Shown here: piece by piece, positions 45,888-57,615 of the stretch
Numbering within the stretch: position 1 is the first letter of the stretch
How the letters are laid out: every line of letters starts with the position of its first letter
DNA from: Hymenoscyphus infarciens
Lineage: Eukaryota > Ascomycota > Leotiomycetes > Helotiales > Helotiaceae
NCBI GenBank assembly: GCA_001414345.1
Contig: LLCB01000015.1
Span: 248,001-312,000, forward strand
Length of the DNA stretch: 64,000 bases
Direction of reading: 5' to 3'
Notes under the pieces: generated by a model
What the model was told of the DNA's origin: nothing
The model's database searches: none
Seen by the model: the letters and a program-made list of their open reading frames with translations, nothing else
Made by a program: the position numbers and the translations under genes

Positions 45888-46810
45888 ATTTGGAGGTGAG
45901 GGCGATGAGAAGATGTGAAGTTCGCGACCAAGGGTAGGTGGGAATCGGTCGTGGAATTGCGCGCTGATTATGAAGATGGAGTCGCAAATGGGTATTCTGT
46001 TCGATGGAGGTTGCGTCGCAAATTTGGAAAGATGAGGTGTGATTTTGTGGTTGGGGGGATGTTTGGAGATGAGTCTTTTTTGAGAAGCTTCCCTCTAGCA
46101 GCAGCACGTGACCAGGCGACTACAGGGCGTATGCAAAGTATGACAAAATGTTTCTGGGATGTTCCAGAACTTCTTCACTCAACCGGAATTCATCAAAAAA
46201 ACAAAAATCTACTCGGTTTTATTGGTCGTTTATTTTACTGGTTATATCTGAAGATTTTTGCGATCGCTTGGTCTCAAACGATATGTTTTGTGGTTACCAT
46301 TGGTGTTGTTACGGCTTTCCTCTTCTACAATTGTCCCAACACTTCTAAAGTTGATATAAATCCATTTATTCTAGTCGTTTAGGAGAATTGTATTTCGTCC
46401 GAGACTTGATGGAACAATTGGGACAGCAGAGCAGCGGTATTGTACTCTTTGAATTCCTGCACCCTCCTTTTCTCTTTCCGTGGGACGTCCTGAGTAGCTG
46501 AAACCATACGTTGAAACCGAACTCTTGCATTTCCTGCATTTTTATGCCGCTCCTATTCAGCAGATGACTGGTTGGAAACACGATGCAGAGCAACGAAAGT
46601 CCCCAGAAAGCCTACCATTGAGGTGGCTTGCCATAAAAAGGTTCAGTGATACGTATTAGTTGTTACAGTCATGCCGAAAGACACTCTTCTTTTAGTGGTA
46701 CGTTGCTCTTACAAGCCACCATGTGGCTGCTGGGAGCAGCACTGGACAGACCATGGGTAACAAGCTTTCGTTTAATAGTTTCAAGTTCTTACTGCACGGC
46801 ACCAGTTACT
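45888..46810. other. Intergenic, one doubtful membrane micro-ORF
   Basis: Upstream of U2AF and of the broken HET gene. The only notable frame is 46131-46382 (plus), which would encode 83 residues with one or two hydrophobic segments; it is discussed as a finding. No other gene seen. Confidence 0.35.
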
Positions 46811-48495
46811 GTTTTGTATCCGAATTTGGGAGAAAATCCCAACGGTTATCCTCGATACACACCCCTGAACACTACAAGCAATGGCGAAATTCGACTCCTA
46901 ATAATTCTACCATCGCCATACAAAAAATCGGTTGTATGCTGCGAAAAATTTATAGTATCTTTGAAAACCGCACCAGAATTTGAAGCCTTGTCATATGTTT
47001 GGGGATCCCCTGATGACCATTGCCCTTATCCTGTTTTTTTTCACGGTCATTCAACAAATGTTCAAAAAATCTAAACGATGCTTTGCGAGCTCTGAAATAT
47101 GTCTCCAGTCCTCGTTGCATGTGGATAGATGCACTTTGTATCAATCAAAGCGACAATTTCGAGAAGAGCACTCAAGTTTTGCTCATGGAAACGGTCTATA
47201 CCACAGCACATAAAGTTATTATTTGGCTAGGCAATGAGTCAAGCGATAGTGCGTTGGCTATGGATGCACTGTGTTCCATCAAAACCAAAGGCGACTTGCG
47301 GTGTATTTGGCCCGATTCCAATACTGTGATTGAAATCCTCTTTAGTCAAAAATGGTTCTCTCGTGTTTGGGTCATGCAGGAATTCGCGAATGCTCGCGAT
47401 GAGCGGGTACTCGATGAGGTGATATTGCCTGATATTTTCCGGCTCGACCTCAAAAGGAGTTCTCGTGGGCCCAATCTTGAAATAATCGAGAAGCTTGCTC
47501 GCGGAGACATTTGGATACGTCTTTTAATGGTTCAAAAACGCCTGTTGGTTCCAAATGCCGGTACTTACGGAAGCAGCTGGACATTCTCAGCTGTCCTTGA
47601 TTCCCATACGGATCTCGATGCCAGCGTTGCTCAAGACAAAATATATGCTTTGCTTGGTGTTCGACCGAGCGCGGAAGATACAACAGACTCTCACGAACCG
47701 ACGCTAGCCCCTACTATAGACTATGATCGCCCGTCCAATGAAGTCTTTACGGAATGGGTACATTACATTATCCACCATGAACAGAGTCTCGACATACTCT
47801 TCTCATGCCAGAAAACCGTTCCAGAACCCGGGTTGTCAAGCTTGGAGACCAGCGGATCAGTACGTCCCAAACTTTTCGAAATCGTTGGTACACTTCTATC
47901 CAAATAGCGGGAAATCAGTACATTTCTCCTTTTCGAGCGATGTCAAGCAATTGTCGGTGAAAGGTCGAGTAATTCTATCAATCACCAAGGATTTCGAATT
48001 CTCGGACGTACCACCCAGCTACCATCAAAAATTCTTTCCAATCCCCCCACCCACATCTCTCACCTATCAATTCCGTGGATTACGACAACAAAGTTCTTCA
48101 GCAATCAAACACCTCCGCAAAACAGTTGTTCTACCAGATCCGGACACGCCTTTGGTAATTCAGAAATTGGTCAAAACCCAGATCTAATGCTCAAGATGCG
48201 ACTTCATCGGGATTACACATCTAGGAAAGATGAAACACCAGCACGTCTTGCGAAATTGAGGAATGTTATTAGCATGAATCGAAAAAAGTTCGAGGGCTTT
48301 GGAAAATGGAATGGTTTGGTGCCGAAACAAACCCAAATTGGTGATATAATCTGTATGATACAGGGCGGGCAGGCTTTATTTGTGCTACGCCTTCACGAAG
48401 GAATTTATCAGGCTGTTGGGGATTGTTTTGTAGAGGGTTGTATGAAAGGGGAGAGAACCTGGAAGTGTAAGAAGCAGACTTTTGTTTTGGTTTGA
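46811..48495 (+). pseudogene. HET-domain gene with shifted frames (heterokaryon incompatibility type)
   Basis: The conserved HET core is present but spread over different frames. The first part, with YTPLNTTSNGEIRLL and EFEALSYVWGSPDD, stops just after a six-A run at 47064-47069. The next block, from LNDALRALKY through CMWIDALCINQSDNFEKSTQ and HKVIIWLG to DASVAQDKIYALLGV, is in another frame and stops at 47907. A third frame covers about 47850-48187 (FYPNSGKSVHFSFSSDVKQL), and a fourth segment, 48187-48495, carries QIGDIICMIQGGQALFVLRL, the usual C-terminal motif. No GT-AG intron that I can see explains the switches. In fungi HET domains trigger cell death upon non-self fusion. The start is uncertain and the left boundary is approximate. 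Sequencing error in the A run could account for one break but not for all. Confidence 0.75.
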
Positions 48496-48781
48496 GTGGT
48501 GGCCTCGCGATGAACGATAAAAGCGGCACTAAATACCCTGTTCTAACTATCTAGGATAAACGAAGATAGTTTGGGAATTCTAAAGTGTTCGAAGTACTTG
48601 GGATAATTTATTTGAATTGACCAAGAAAAACGAGCTAGACAGGCAACTACGAACTTGAAGTATTTACCGCCGCTCTTATTATTCATGGTGAGTGCGCATA
48701 ATCGCTTTTACCCGAGATATGACTCCCACAACTTCTTCCAGCAGCCAACAACACAGCAACAACCCAACAAGAACCACGAAC

Positions 48782-49767
48782 ATGTCGGAACCCAAAATCA
48801 CTCTTTATACTAGCTACGCTTGTCCGTGGGCACACCGGGCGCAGATTGCTCTCGCTGAGCTTAAGGTTCCCTTCGAGACTGTACACATCGATCTCACAGT
48901 GCCTCGTACTGCTGAATGTATGGTTTGCTCTTCTTGATTTTTAGGCCTTCAGCATCCCTAAAGCCCAATCGCTTACTCTCATTTACAGATCTTAAAATCA
49001 ACCCACGTGGTGTCGTCCCATCCTTATCATACAATGGGGAAATCATCACCGAGTCAGCTATCGTAGCCCAATTCCTCGTAGATACATTTCCAAGTCACTT
49101 GTTGAAGACTAGTACCGAGGAAGGTGGCGCCTTGCAAAGAGCAAGAATCAGTTTCTTTGTTGACACTTTCTTCACCAAAGCCTTTAGCAATTTCTTTCCC
49201 ACCATCATGGCCAAACGTGATGACAAGATTGCTGCAGGTGAGAAGTTTGTCGATGCTTTTGTAGGTAACGGGGACATTGTTCTCCCACTTCCTCGTTTTT
49301 CCTGGCTTATCGTTAGCATTCTGGAAACATCACTGAAACCCAGCATTATTCTGTGCCATGCCCAGCACATTTCTTGGTAAGCAATTACTAATTCCACCGC
49401 CTTTTAGGTAAAGGAAATTGAGCCTTTGCTCTCGGACACTGGATCGGGGCCATTTTTTGGCGGTTCCAGCAAGTTGACATTTGCCGAGGTGAGTCGGTCA
49501 ACTTTGTGATTGGTATGGATTTAAGTCTACGTACTAATCTTTCAATTTTTTACGATGTAGGTCCTTACGGGTTCTTTCGTTCTGCGTATTTTAGCTTTCT
49601 CCAAGTATGAGGAACTTCTTCCGTCGACTATTACTACTGGTCTCGAAGCCAAGGCACCAAACTTCTGGAAGTGGGCTCAGTCTATTATCAAGGAGGAGAG
49701 TGTTACTAAATTCTGGGATGAGGCATATTCTGTTGATGAAACAGTGAAAAAAATGGCGTTGATGTAA
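48782..49767 (+). CDS. Glutathione S-transferase, omega-like
   Basis: Four exons, 48782-48917, 48989-49260, 49408-49488 and 49561-49767, give 231 residues. The thioredoxin-like N-terminal domain opens ITLYTSYACPWAHRAQIALA with the CPWA motif (Cys14), typical of omega/Ure2-like classes with a catalytic Cys. NPRGVVPSLSYNG contains the cis-Pro and TESAIVAQFL the glutathione-contact block. The helical C-terminal domain ends near KFWDEAYSVDETVKKM. Such enzymes reduce or conjugate small electrophiles in the cytosol. An upstream in-frame ATG at 48719 would add 21 Ser/Asn-rich residues; the start at 48782 gives the usual family length. Introns are 71, 147 and 72 nt; the second is longer than the window norm. 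Confidence 0.88.
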
Positions 49768-50094
49768 ATGGATGTGGTGGAAAGAACGTCATCTATTCAT
49801 GATTCTTTTCTATCTCTTACAAACTCCCGGGCTATAAATACACAACAGATAACAAGCGCCCGTAACAAAAAAAATACGCGAGTCAAAACTTCAAACGGGT
49901 ATATATGTAGTGACTGAAAGATAGTGGCCGTAAGAAGCTGGCCATGCGGCCATACTGTATGATGTGTGCTGTTTTGTGTATTCGTCCCCCTTGACGACGC
50001 TGTCCAAAAATCCAAAAGCCCAACCCAGTGGGATTAAACGAAAGACAGGAGGGTCACAGCTAGAAATGACGATAGTCCAGTATTATGCCCTCCA
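49768..50094. other. Convergent intergenic region, nothing identified
   Basis: 327 bp between the GST and sulfate permease stop codons. Only 3' flanking sequence is expected; a 72-codon minus-strand frame at 49797-50015 is regarded as chance. Confidence 0.4.
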
Positions 50095-52202
50095 TTAGAA
50101 CTTTCCCACATTCACTTCGAAATCAAACTGCGAAACCCTGATGCTCTGCACTCCTTCCTGGTATCGAATCGCAGCAACGACTTGATCAAAGACCAAATCT
50201 TCCTTTTCGGGGATGTCTTTGAGAGGTGTCTCGTCGAATTCTTCGACCATCTTGGCATCATATGGAGAAGCCAATTTCCATCCGTATCTTTGGAAACGTT
50301 TTCGTACTGCAGCGTTCATTCCGACGAATCGAAATTCAACTATGTCACCACCATAATCGATCAATTCCTTCTTGACTGCTTCTAGCATTTGCATTGCTGA
50401 GATGTCGATAAAGGAGACAGCGGAGAAGTCGAGAATAAGGAGGCGAAGACGTGTTGTCTCGGCTCGGTTGATGCCTGATTTCCGACGTAGGTTTGCAATG
50501 TACTTTTCGCGGTGGAAATTCCAAATTCGTGAGTCTCGCTGTTCCGTTGTGGGGGGAGTTCCATAGAAATTTGAAAAGATTTCGTGCATGATGTATTTCT
50601 TGATTCGTGGGGCATTCAGGTACATCGTATCGCGTGGGATCGAGACTACCTGTGTTCCGTCGGGGATTTGCTCTCCTGCCGACCATAGTGAGTCTTGATT
50701 GTGGAATCTCTCGAGGTCGGTATTGGAAACGGGGTTCGGACGCGTCGATACTATCCGGAAGAGCGTGTAGATGGTAGAAAGGAAAAACCCTCCTGCTATG
50801 CCGATTTCTCCGGATGCTACCAATGACATGTTAAAGGACATAAACATGACTATGAAGTCGGCGAAAGAGACTTTCCAGTGAACTACTAGAAGGCCCATTG
50901 GAGGAGCCGCATCTAGCACTGTGATGAGTGTCAACCCAGCAATTACCGTGTTGGGAATATAACGCAGTAGTCCCCCACTAAACATTGCTACAAAAACCGT
51001 AGCAGAAGTAAGCAACCCACTCAAAGGGCTTCTCGATCCGGAAGCTGAGTTGAAGCATGCTCGAGTAAGATCTCCTCCTCCGACTGGTCCGCCTCCAAAT
51101 AGAGAATTCGCAATGTTGATGACCCCAAGACTAACCATTTCCTGGCTTGGATCGATTGAGTATCCTTTCGACGTCCCAAAAGATCTCGCAAGAGCAATGT
51201 GTTCAAGGAGAGTAGCAAGACCAATTGTGAGAGTCCCTAGGAATAAATCTTGGAGTGTCTGTGGATTTGGAATTGCAGGAGTTGGGAGGACTGTGTTGCT
51301 AGGACCGATAACCTTCCAAATTGGTACTTTGAGGTCCTTGTTGATTCCAAAGCTGACCACGGCAAATATAACAACAAGAATGATATGTTTGGCGCTGGCG
51401 ACAAGCTTAATGATAGGGTGGACCTTTCCGAATTTCTGCTCAACCAGTCCTATTAGCACCATGAGAACGATGCTAGTAACGCCCAAACTGATGGAAGCTG
51501 GCTTGGATTCCCCGATCTTCCCAATTATCTGACCCATCTGCTCTGTAAAAACTGGAGAGATGCCTGACAGACCTAGAATCACTGGCACCTGCCCCAGGAT
51601 GATAATTTGTGTAAGTCCCATAACAAAGCCATCGACAACAGGATTCGAGAGGATAGTGAAAATGAAACCGAAATTGAGAAGGCCCAACAATAAAGACCAG
51701 AAGCCGACTCCAAAGGCGACTATGGCTGCTACCAGGCTAGGTGGGATTGCCTCAGGAGCCGATTTGTTGATCGTAGCGATAAGTCCGGCGGTAAGGAGAG
51801 ATGATGCGGAGGTTGGTCCAATGCTAATGTCTTCCATGGTGTCAGCTTTTTCATCGGATAGTTGGAGAGCCGGAGTAGAAACATGCCTTTAGAAGTTCCC
51901 ATAATGGTATATATAAGGCCTGGCAACCAACTTGACAAAAGTGCCTGGCTCAATGGTACACCCGTAAAAGTGGAAAATGTGATTGACTGAGAAACGAGCA
52001 GTAGACCAACTGATATTCCGGCAATCGCATCGTTAACGAAAAATTTCGGAGAGTAATTGGGAATCCAATTGACTATTGGGAGCTTTCCAACAAAATATCT
52101 TCCTGCACCAGCAACGAACCCATTCCCGAAACGAGCGATGCCAGCACCGGCTCGAGATAAATTGGAATCCATGGCCAACATCATCAGCAATTTGTTAGCC
52201 AT
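50095..52202 (-). CDS. SulP family sulfate/anion permease with STAS domain
   Basis: Two exons on the minus strand, 52202-51887 and 51830-50095, give 683 residues. The start at 52202 gives MANKLLMMLAMDSNLSRAG before the transport core. The membrane region begins with FFVNDAIAGISVGLLLVSQS and includes DISIGPTSASSLLTAGLIAT, restored by splicing, and SLFGGGPVGGGDLTRACFNS. The cytosolic STAS domain covers about the last 230 residues, with LRLLILDFSAVSFIDISAMQ. SulP proteins move sulfate or other anions across the plasma membrane or organelles. The 56-nt intron starts with GC instead of GT (GCATGT), has a CTGAC branch site and ends in GGAAG. The phase and the conserved join support it. Substrate is inferred only from the family. 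Confidence 0.88.
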
Positions 52203-53952
52203 GATGGCGACCAAGCAGGATACAGCGAAAGAACGATACGTAGAAGAAGCTGCCAGCACCAAAATGAAATAAAAATAAACACGGGAATGAGAGTGGATAT
52301 GTCAAAAGAAATTCTCCGAGTGAGTTGAGATTCAGAACAAACGTACTATACATCTGTATTTGATCTTCCCGTCCCCATTGAGTAGCAGGGGCCAACTCGG
52401 AGGGCCATTCGTATTGGGGAACTACTGTGTTTCAGAGAAAAGAAGCTATTGTTATCTGCCTCGACAATGATGCTTTTCTAAGCCTCCCTTGCCAAAAAAA
52501 AAAGGAGGACACGTGCTCGAGTAGAATATCTTCGCTAGAATGAATCTAGTCAGGGGCAGGAAACGTGGAACAATGTAAGAGACATGGAGGATGGAATCTG
52601 GTCTGACCAGTCAATCTGTCAACAGGGGGCTTGGCTGATGATACTTTGCAACGTTGGGATGAGCCTCCAGGTCTCTCGCACTCTCGCATTCTCCGGGCCG
52701 AACCAACAGACGGTCTGGCTGACGTGGAACGCGCGGCTTTATGGTACGCTTGTGGATGAGGATAGAGTTTTCGTCTCTACTTGGAAGTATAGAAATGGAA
52801 TTATAGAAATGGAGGGATGACATCTACCCAGAGTAGACACAGTGGCCCAAAATAGACTGGAGGCAGATGGATGAATATATCCCCTCGGCTCAGTGGTGCA
52901 GGTTGCACGTGCAGGTGCGGTACGTACAGGACGATGTGGGTCCTTGTGGCTGGGGACATTGTATCGAACCAATGAGATCCGCTCCATGTTGTGATGATTA
53001 TGATTGGCTCAATGGATTTTCACCAGCCACAAGGCCCCACAGCGTCCTGTACGCCTGTACGCCTGTACGCCTGTACGCCTGTACGCACCTGAGGGGAGGA
53101 TCTATCTGCTGATTTTCGAATCGCGTTTGAGATGAAACGCTGAGAGAGCGCTTGAGATCGTCGTCCAAAGCTCGGAGGGTGTTTTAGTTCGCATTCTTGG
53201 CTGCTCCGCTTTGTAAGCAGTCGAGATGAAGATCAAACAGTAGAGGTATTCAGCCAGCTTTTTTCATCTATTGTTAGTGATAACTCTAATACTTTAGAGA
53301 ACGTCTTTTGAACTTTATCTATAATCAGGCGAAACAGGCTCTAACATGCATTAGTTATACGTCTTACAGAGTAACCCTACCCCTGTCTCACCGACTTCTA
53401 CCCCCCGTATCGCAACGATAAGGCAGCAAAAAATGACACGAAAAAGACAGCCATTAAAGTGTAATTATAGATATTCTAATTCTATAAGACTTGAAGCAGG
53501 GTAAGAGGATGAGGAATAGGTTTAACACTCTACCCCTTTAAGCCTAGCTAAGAAGATAAAAAGGGCTCATTTACGCTCTAATAACTTGTTATCTATAACC
53601 ACCCACAGGCCCGGTCCTCTTGCATTTTTTCATCTTTGACTTTGGCACTAACAATCGTCGTCATTCGTCCACACGTCACAGAGATAAAAATATCGAGGTG
53701 AAAAACATCGAGACGAAAAACGGCGGGATCCTTGGCGATAGTTGGTCCGCTCCGCTTCCCTATGGAGAGAACAGAGCTTTGGGAAACAACAACACAAGGC
53801 AAGTTACACGACATCTCGTATACACCACCAAACAGTCGTCTCGAGTCGAGTCGGGTCATCATGTTCCTCTGCAGATAACAGCAATGCAGTAACTACGAAC
53901 GACCAACCGAAAGCGAGAGGGGACAACGACGGAGAGAAACATCGAGGGGACA
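52203..53952. promoter_or_regulatory. Divergent intergenic region with a large palindrome
   Basis: 1.75 kb between the sulfate permease and the modin-like gene, transcribed outward. The 52912-53091 palindrome is listed separately. The 53.2-53.6 kb stretch is AT-rich with no coding signal. Promoters of both genes are expected here. Confidence 0.4.
52912..53091. repeat. Imperfect palindrome with an 8-bp tandem expansion in one arm
   Basis: The stretch 52924-52953 (GTACAGGACGATGTGGGTCC onward) pairs with 53023-53052 as a reverse complement with three mismatches over 30 bp. CAGGTGCG at 52912-52919 also pairs with CGCACCTG at 53084-53091. Between those, the right arm carries five head-to-tail copies of CTGTACGC at 53047-53086, while the left arm has only one counterpart. 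The centre, about 70 bp, shows weaker symmetry around CCAATG and its complement CATTGG. Confidence 0.7.
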
Positions 53953-55959
53953 ATGGGAGGAGTGGAGGCAAATCTCGCGGCGGCGGCTCTTGCAATTGCG
54001 CTGGTTGCCCTCTTTACAGCCTTCGGCCAGGTGTCTCAACAGTATCTCGCAACAGCGGACGGATACAGACGATGCCAAAAATCGGTCATGGGCGAGTATG
54101 CCCGACATACGCGATTGCGATGGCGATGGCGAGAATTCCGCTTCGAGACGCTATACACGGTCCCTAAGATCTTCATGGTGGGAGATGGGGCACCAAGTCG
54201 GATCGAGCAAGTCCTGTTGACGGGGAGTGCCCTTACAAGAAAGAAATCTCTAGTTTCCTGGGAAAGGGGGAGTGGTGCTTCGATGAATCTTTTTCATGAA
54301 ACCCCTCAACAATTGGAGGCTCGTCGAACACAAAATGTAAGGGTCCTTTTTTCTCAGCGCAAGAGACTTGATCAATGCTCTGTTTACATGCCTTTGTTTA
54401 TTCGGGAAGATCACGGAACATTTCTCATGTCGTTTGAGGGCTTTTAGAAGAACCGAGAGGTTAGTTTCCTCATTCTTTAAACCCATGCCAAACAATGCTT
54501 TTTGGCACAATCAAAGAGCAATGGCAGAGGCTTTTATGTACCGTTGCAAGTGGAACTCTTATGTTATCTTTCTTCCATACCATCTCCATATAATCCGGGA
54601 CTGCTTGCTTACTCCTTTTGCTACTTGTAGTGGTTGGCTAAAGGGGAGAAGCCAGAAGTCTCTTCCAGTCACGGAGAGAAAGTGTGTTGGATATCTCTCC
54701 TAGACATGATCCACGAATCGACCTATCACGCCGTCAAGGAGCTCCAGCTCGCTGATGACGTTGTTTATGCCCCACCGTACAAAGTGAGAGTTCCATGTAT
54801 CATATTCAGAGAAAAGTCATGGGATTTTGTACCGCCAGATGTGGTTCGACCGTTAGCGGAGACAACGCTGTCCGATATTTCTGTGATAGCCCGGAGGATG
54901 GGTATGAAATGGAAGGATTTCCGTCCATCGGATGGTATTTTACGAGCAGAAGGCCATTCTCATATTATTACTTCGACCATGGTACGTAGCGTTGGAATCG
55001 TCCTGCAATACTCTTACACAGGCCAAGGACAGCGCCTGAAAAGAGCAGACGTAAATCTTCAACGTGCGGTGAGCGGATCGCTGTTCGTAGAGCAAGAAGA
55101 GGTTTATATTCCTTCTTCAAAATCAGATCGGCTAGGGTGTGGCGTTGTCAGAACTGAGGCCATGCTTGGACTACCGGATTTCACTGTTTCTACACAGCGT
55201 GAAATTGTCACCGCTCTCAGTTACCTTGATCGAAGTGGCGTTTCTTCCGCAGCTTTGAGCAAACTTCTCAAGGAAAATCCAGAGTTTCATTTTCGTGTTG
55301 CCGACCTGGTGGCTTTCACAACACCATCCATTCGAACGAGAGGCTTGAGTCTGGTGCAAGTACCTGCTCCATCCGACAACGTCCATGGTGTGACAACCAG
55401 CCCAAGTGGCAGGCGAGCTTTCCGTATATCTCTTGAGCACTACATTAATTCTCAACCTGAAAAGGTCGGACAAGCAACTCAGCACGCACTTGAGATGTGT
55501 CAAGATTTCAGTACCAAATATACAGCCTGGGACCATGTTGAAGAAGCGGCAGCCCACTCTGTACCGTGGGTTGTAAGAAGAGACAAATTTTATCTCAACA
55601 CTCTTCAAGAAACCATGGTCACTCTGACGGGCAAGCTAAATAACTATGAATCTCCATTCCGATACGCCGACTTATTGGCTCTCCACATAAGACTTGCTAT
55701 GTTTTGTGAGGGCGGGGAGACTTCAATACTACGCAATTGGGGTACAGATTACCCCGCTGATATTAAGGGGTATTTCAAGCAATTGCCGAAAATCGTGGAT
55801 GAGATGGAGAAGAAGGGTGTGAATCGACTGCTTTGTATTGATATGTGGTGTACTATGATGGTTAGAGGGATGTGTTGGGGGGCATGCCATTTTTTCGTGC
55901 CAGGGGAGAGGGTTCCAACTCAGTATTACGGGAGCCAGCTGCCGATTTACATTGGTTGA
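53953..55959 (+). CDS. Membrane-anchored fungal protein resembling 'modin'
   Basis: Two exons, 53953-54336 and 54631-55959, give 570 residues. The N-terminus MGGVEANLAAAALAIALVAL is a single hydrophobic anchor, followed by FGQVSQQYLATADGYRRCQK, a layout I associate with Pezizomycotina proteins annotated 'modin'. The rest is soluble and partly helical, with LRWRWREFRFETLYTVPKIF, KVCWISLLDMIHESTYHAV and a long C-terminal half without a known catalytic motif. The intron of 294 nt is unusually long; its GTAAGG donor and CTACTTGTAG acceptor keep phase 0. The gap may hide a small exon. The name 'modin' is an annotation label from memory; the function is unknown to me. Divergent from the sulfate permease. 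Confidence 0.62.
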
Positions 55960-56442
55960 TCGGTTTTTTGAACTGTTTATTATCTCACAATATTTAATCG
56001 GCTCACTCTTGCATCTTCCGCGCACACTTTAACCGTGTGCTCAATGATTATTTAGACTCCGAGGAGAGCAGTCAGGGGTGAGCGAATTCTAATAGATGTA
56101 ATATTCTGATCTTGTAGTAAAGGGAAGGCACGACCAGATCCCCCTCAGGAGTATTAAAACCCCCCTCGCTTCCATATATGATTTCTTGCTGTCGAAAATG
56201 AATCGCGGGGGAAGGCTGGTTTCTCTCGGAGGAATTGAGTACTCATTTGCTATTTTTCTTCCCTTAAATAAAATCCTTCGGATTGTCCATGCGAGTGGTG
56301 CAAATATTACACAACATATTTGTCCAGAAAATCAGCTGCCACGTGGGTTAGACAGAGCGGGTCGGGTCCGGCGAGACAAGCAAGAACTGCCTGACGGGGA
56401 CCTTTTTTGACATTAATATTCTTCACAAATCCACACATCGCC
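55960..56442. other. Intergenic, nothing identified
   Basis: 483 bp upstream of the PI-PLC-like gene. A 74-codon open frame at 56186-56410 lies in this leader region and shows no family features. Promoter elements were not recognised. Confidence 0.35.
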
Positions 56443-57615
56443 ATGCTGCTTTCTCAAGCTCTCGTCTGGGCCACATTGGCGATGCAGGGCCTCGTTTTGA
56501 CCTTGCCTCTTGAATCATCTGTGGCTCAATTCGCTTTACAGAAGGTACTTGACGACGCAGCTCCCATCTTTGGCGCTTACGCCACGGGCGACAACAGCAA
56601 GACGGCAAACTGGATGAAGCTGTACCCAGACTCTACACCCATCGTACACATGACTCTACCAGGAGCGCATGATGCAGCGACATGGAATTACACACTGGCG
56701 ACACAAAAAGCTCTAGAACATGTCACCGAACTCAACGGCATTACTTCTGCACCACCAGAGATTTACCGCTGTCAAGACAGTCCGATCATAAGTATGCTCA
56801 ATTCCGGAATCCGTGTATTCGACCTTCGGTTTGGTTTCGATGCCACAAATACCAGTCTAGTCTTTTATCACGGCCAAGCGCTTCAATCCGAGAAAACGAC
56901 TGTGGAAGATCTCTTGTTTGGATTTTATGCATGGCTTGATGATCATCCGTCCGAGGCTCTCATTACATCTTTTCAATATGAAGGTTCCACCAAGAAATAC
57001 GCCTCAAATGATGCAAATGTCCAGATGGAGATGTTCAGAACACTTACTTCGCCGGCAGCTCGAAAACGGTTTGTCCAGAAGAAAGGGGAGCTTGGAACAT
57101 TAGGTGAAGCTAGGGGTAAAATCACACTCTTCCGCCGCTTCAACTTGGACAAACTTCCAAACCCTTATGAAGAAGCCCTTCCGGGACTTCATTTCCCGCC
57201 CGGCCAATGGTCTGACAACGGCCTCGATATCGCGTTGACCTACAATGAGGAGAAAAACCTCACGGCTTACATCGAAGACTATTACGAGCCCGAGGCACCA
57301 ATTGGATCTTCTGCAGCAGACAACATCGACCTGAAATACAACGCCACCGTGTCCCATCTAGAGAAAGCGGTAAACAAATACCCGGAAAGCTTGTTCTGGA
57401 CTTGGGCTAGTAGTGAGCACAATGCCAATAACCCACCAGATTATCCTCGAATCATGGCCTTGGGAAACGGAACGGAATTGACGCCTTTGGGTGGTGTAAA
57501 TCACAGGCTGTTGTCAGTATTCAAGGCGCTGCAGGGCAAGAGAATTGGGATTGTGATGCTTGATTTCTTTGACTCTCCAGGCAATCTTGTGGAGTCGATG
57601 CTTGGGCTGGAGTAA
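56443..57615 (+). CDS. Secreted PI-PLC X-box domain protein
   Basis: A single exon of 390 residues starting at 56443. The N-terminus MLLSQALVWATLAMQGLVLT followed by LPLES is a probable signal peptide. The phosphodiesterase X-box shows MTLPGAHDAATW with a first candidate catalytic His76, RVFDLRFGFD, and FYHGQ with a second His143. This is the layout of bacterial-type and fungal GPI- or phosphoinositide-cleaving PLCs, with no Ca2+-binding Y box. Several N-glycosylation sequons (for example NYT, NTS, NAT) agree with passage through the secretory pathway. The end is DFFDSPGNLVESMLGLE. Substrate (PI, GPI or other lipid) is not determined by the sequence. A TTG upstream would add 12 residues and is not used. 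Confidence 0.85.
   Translation: MLLSQALVWATLAMQGLVLTLPLESSVAQFALQKVLDDAAPIFGAYATGDNSKTANWMKLYPDSTPIVHMTLPGAHDAATWNYTLATQKALEHVTELNGITSAPPEIYRCQDSPIISMLNSGIRVFDLRFGFDATNTSLVFYHGQALQSEKTTVEDLLFGFYAWLDDHPSEALITSFQYEGSTKKYASNDANVQMEMFRTLTSPAARKRFVQKKGELGTLGEARGKITLFRRFNLDKLPNPYEEALPGLHFPPGQWSDNGLDIALTYNEEKNLTAYIEDYYEPEAPIGSSAADNIDLKYNATVSHLEKAVNKYPESLFWTWASSEHNANNPPDYPRIMALGNGTELTPLGGVNHRLLSVFKALQGKRIGIVMLDFFDSPGNLVESMLGLE

Noticed and set aside
46811..47907. Explaining the first HET frame change by a normal intron
   Set aside because: No GT donor and AG acceptor pair around 47040-47100 would join SYVWGSPDD to ALRALKY in frame without deleting conserved residues.
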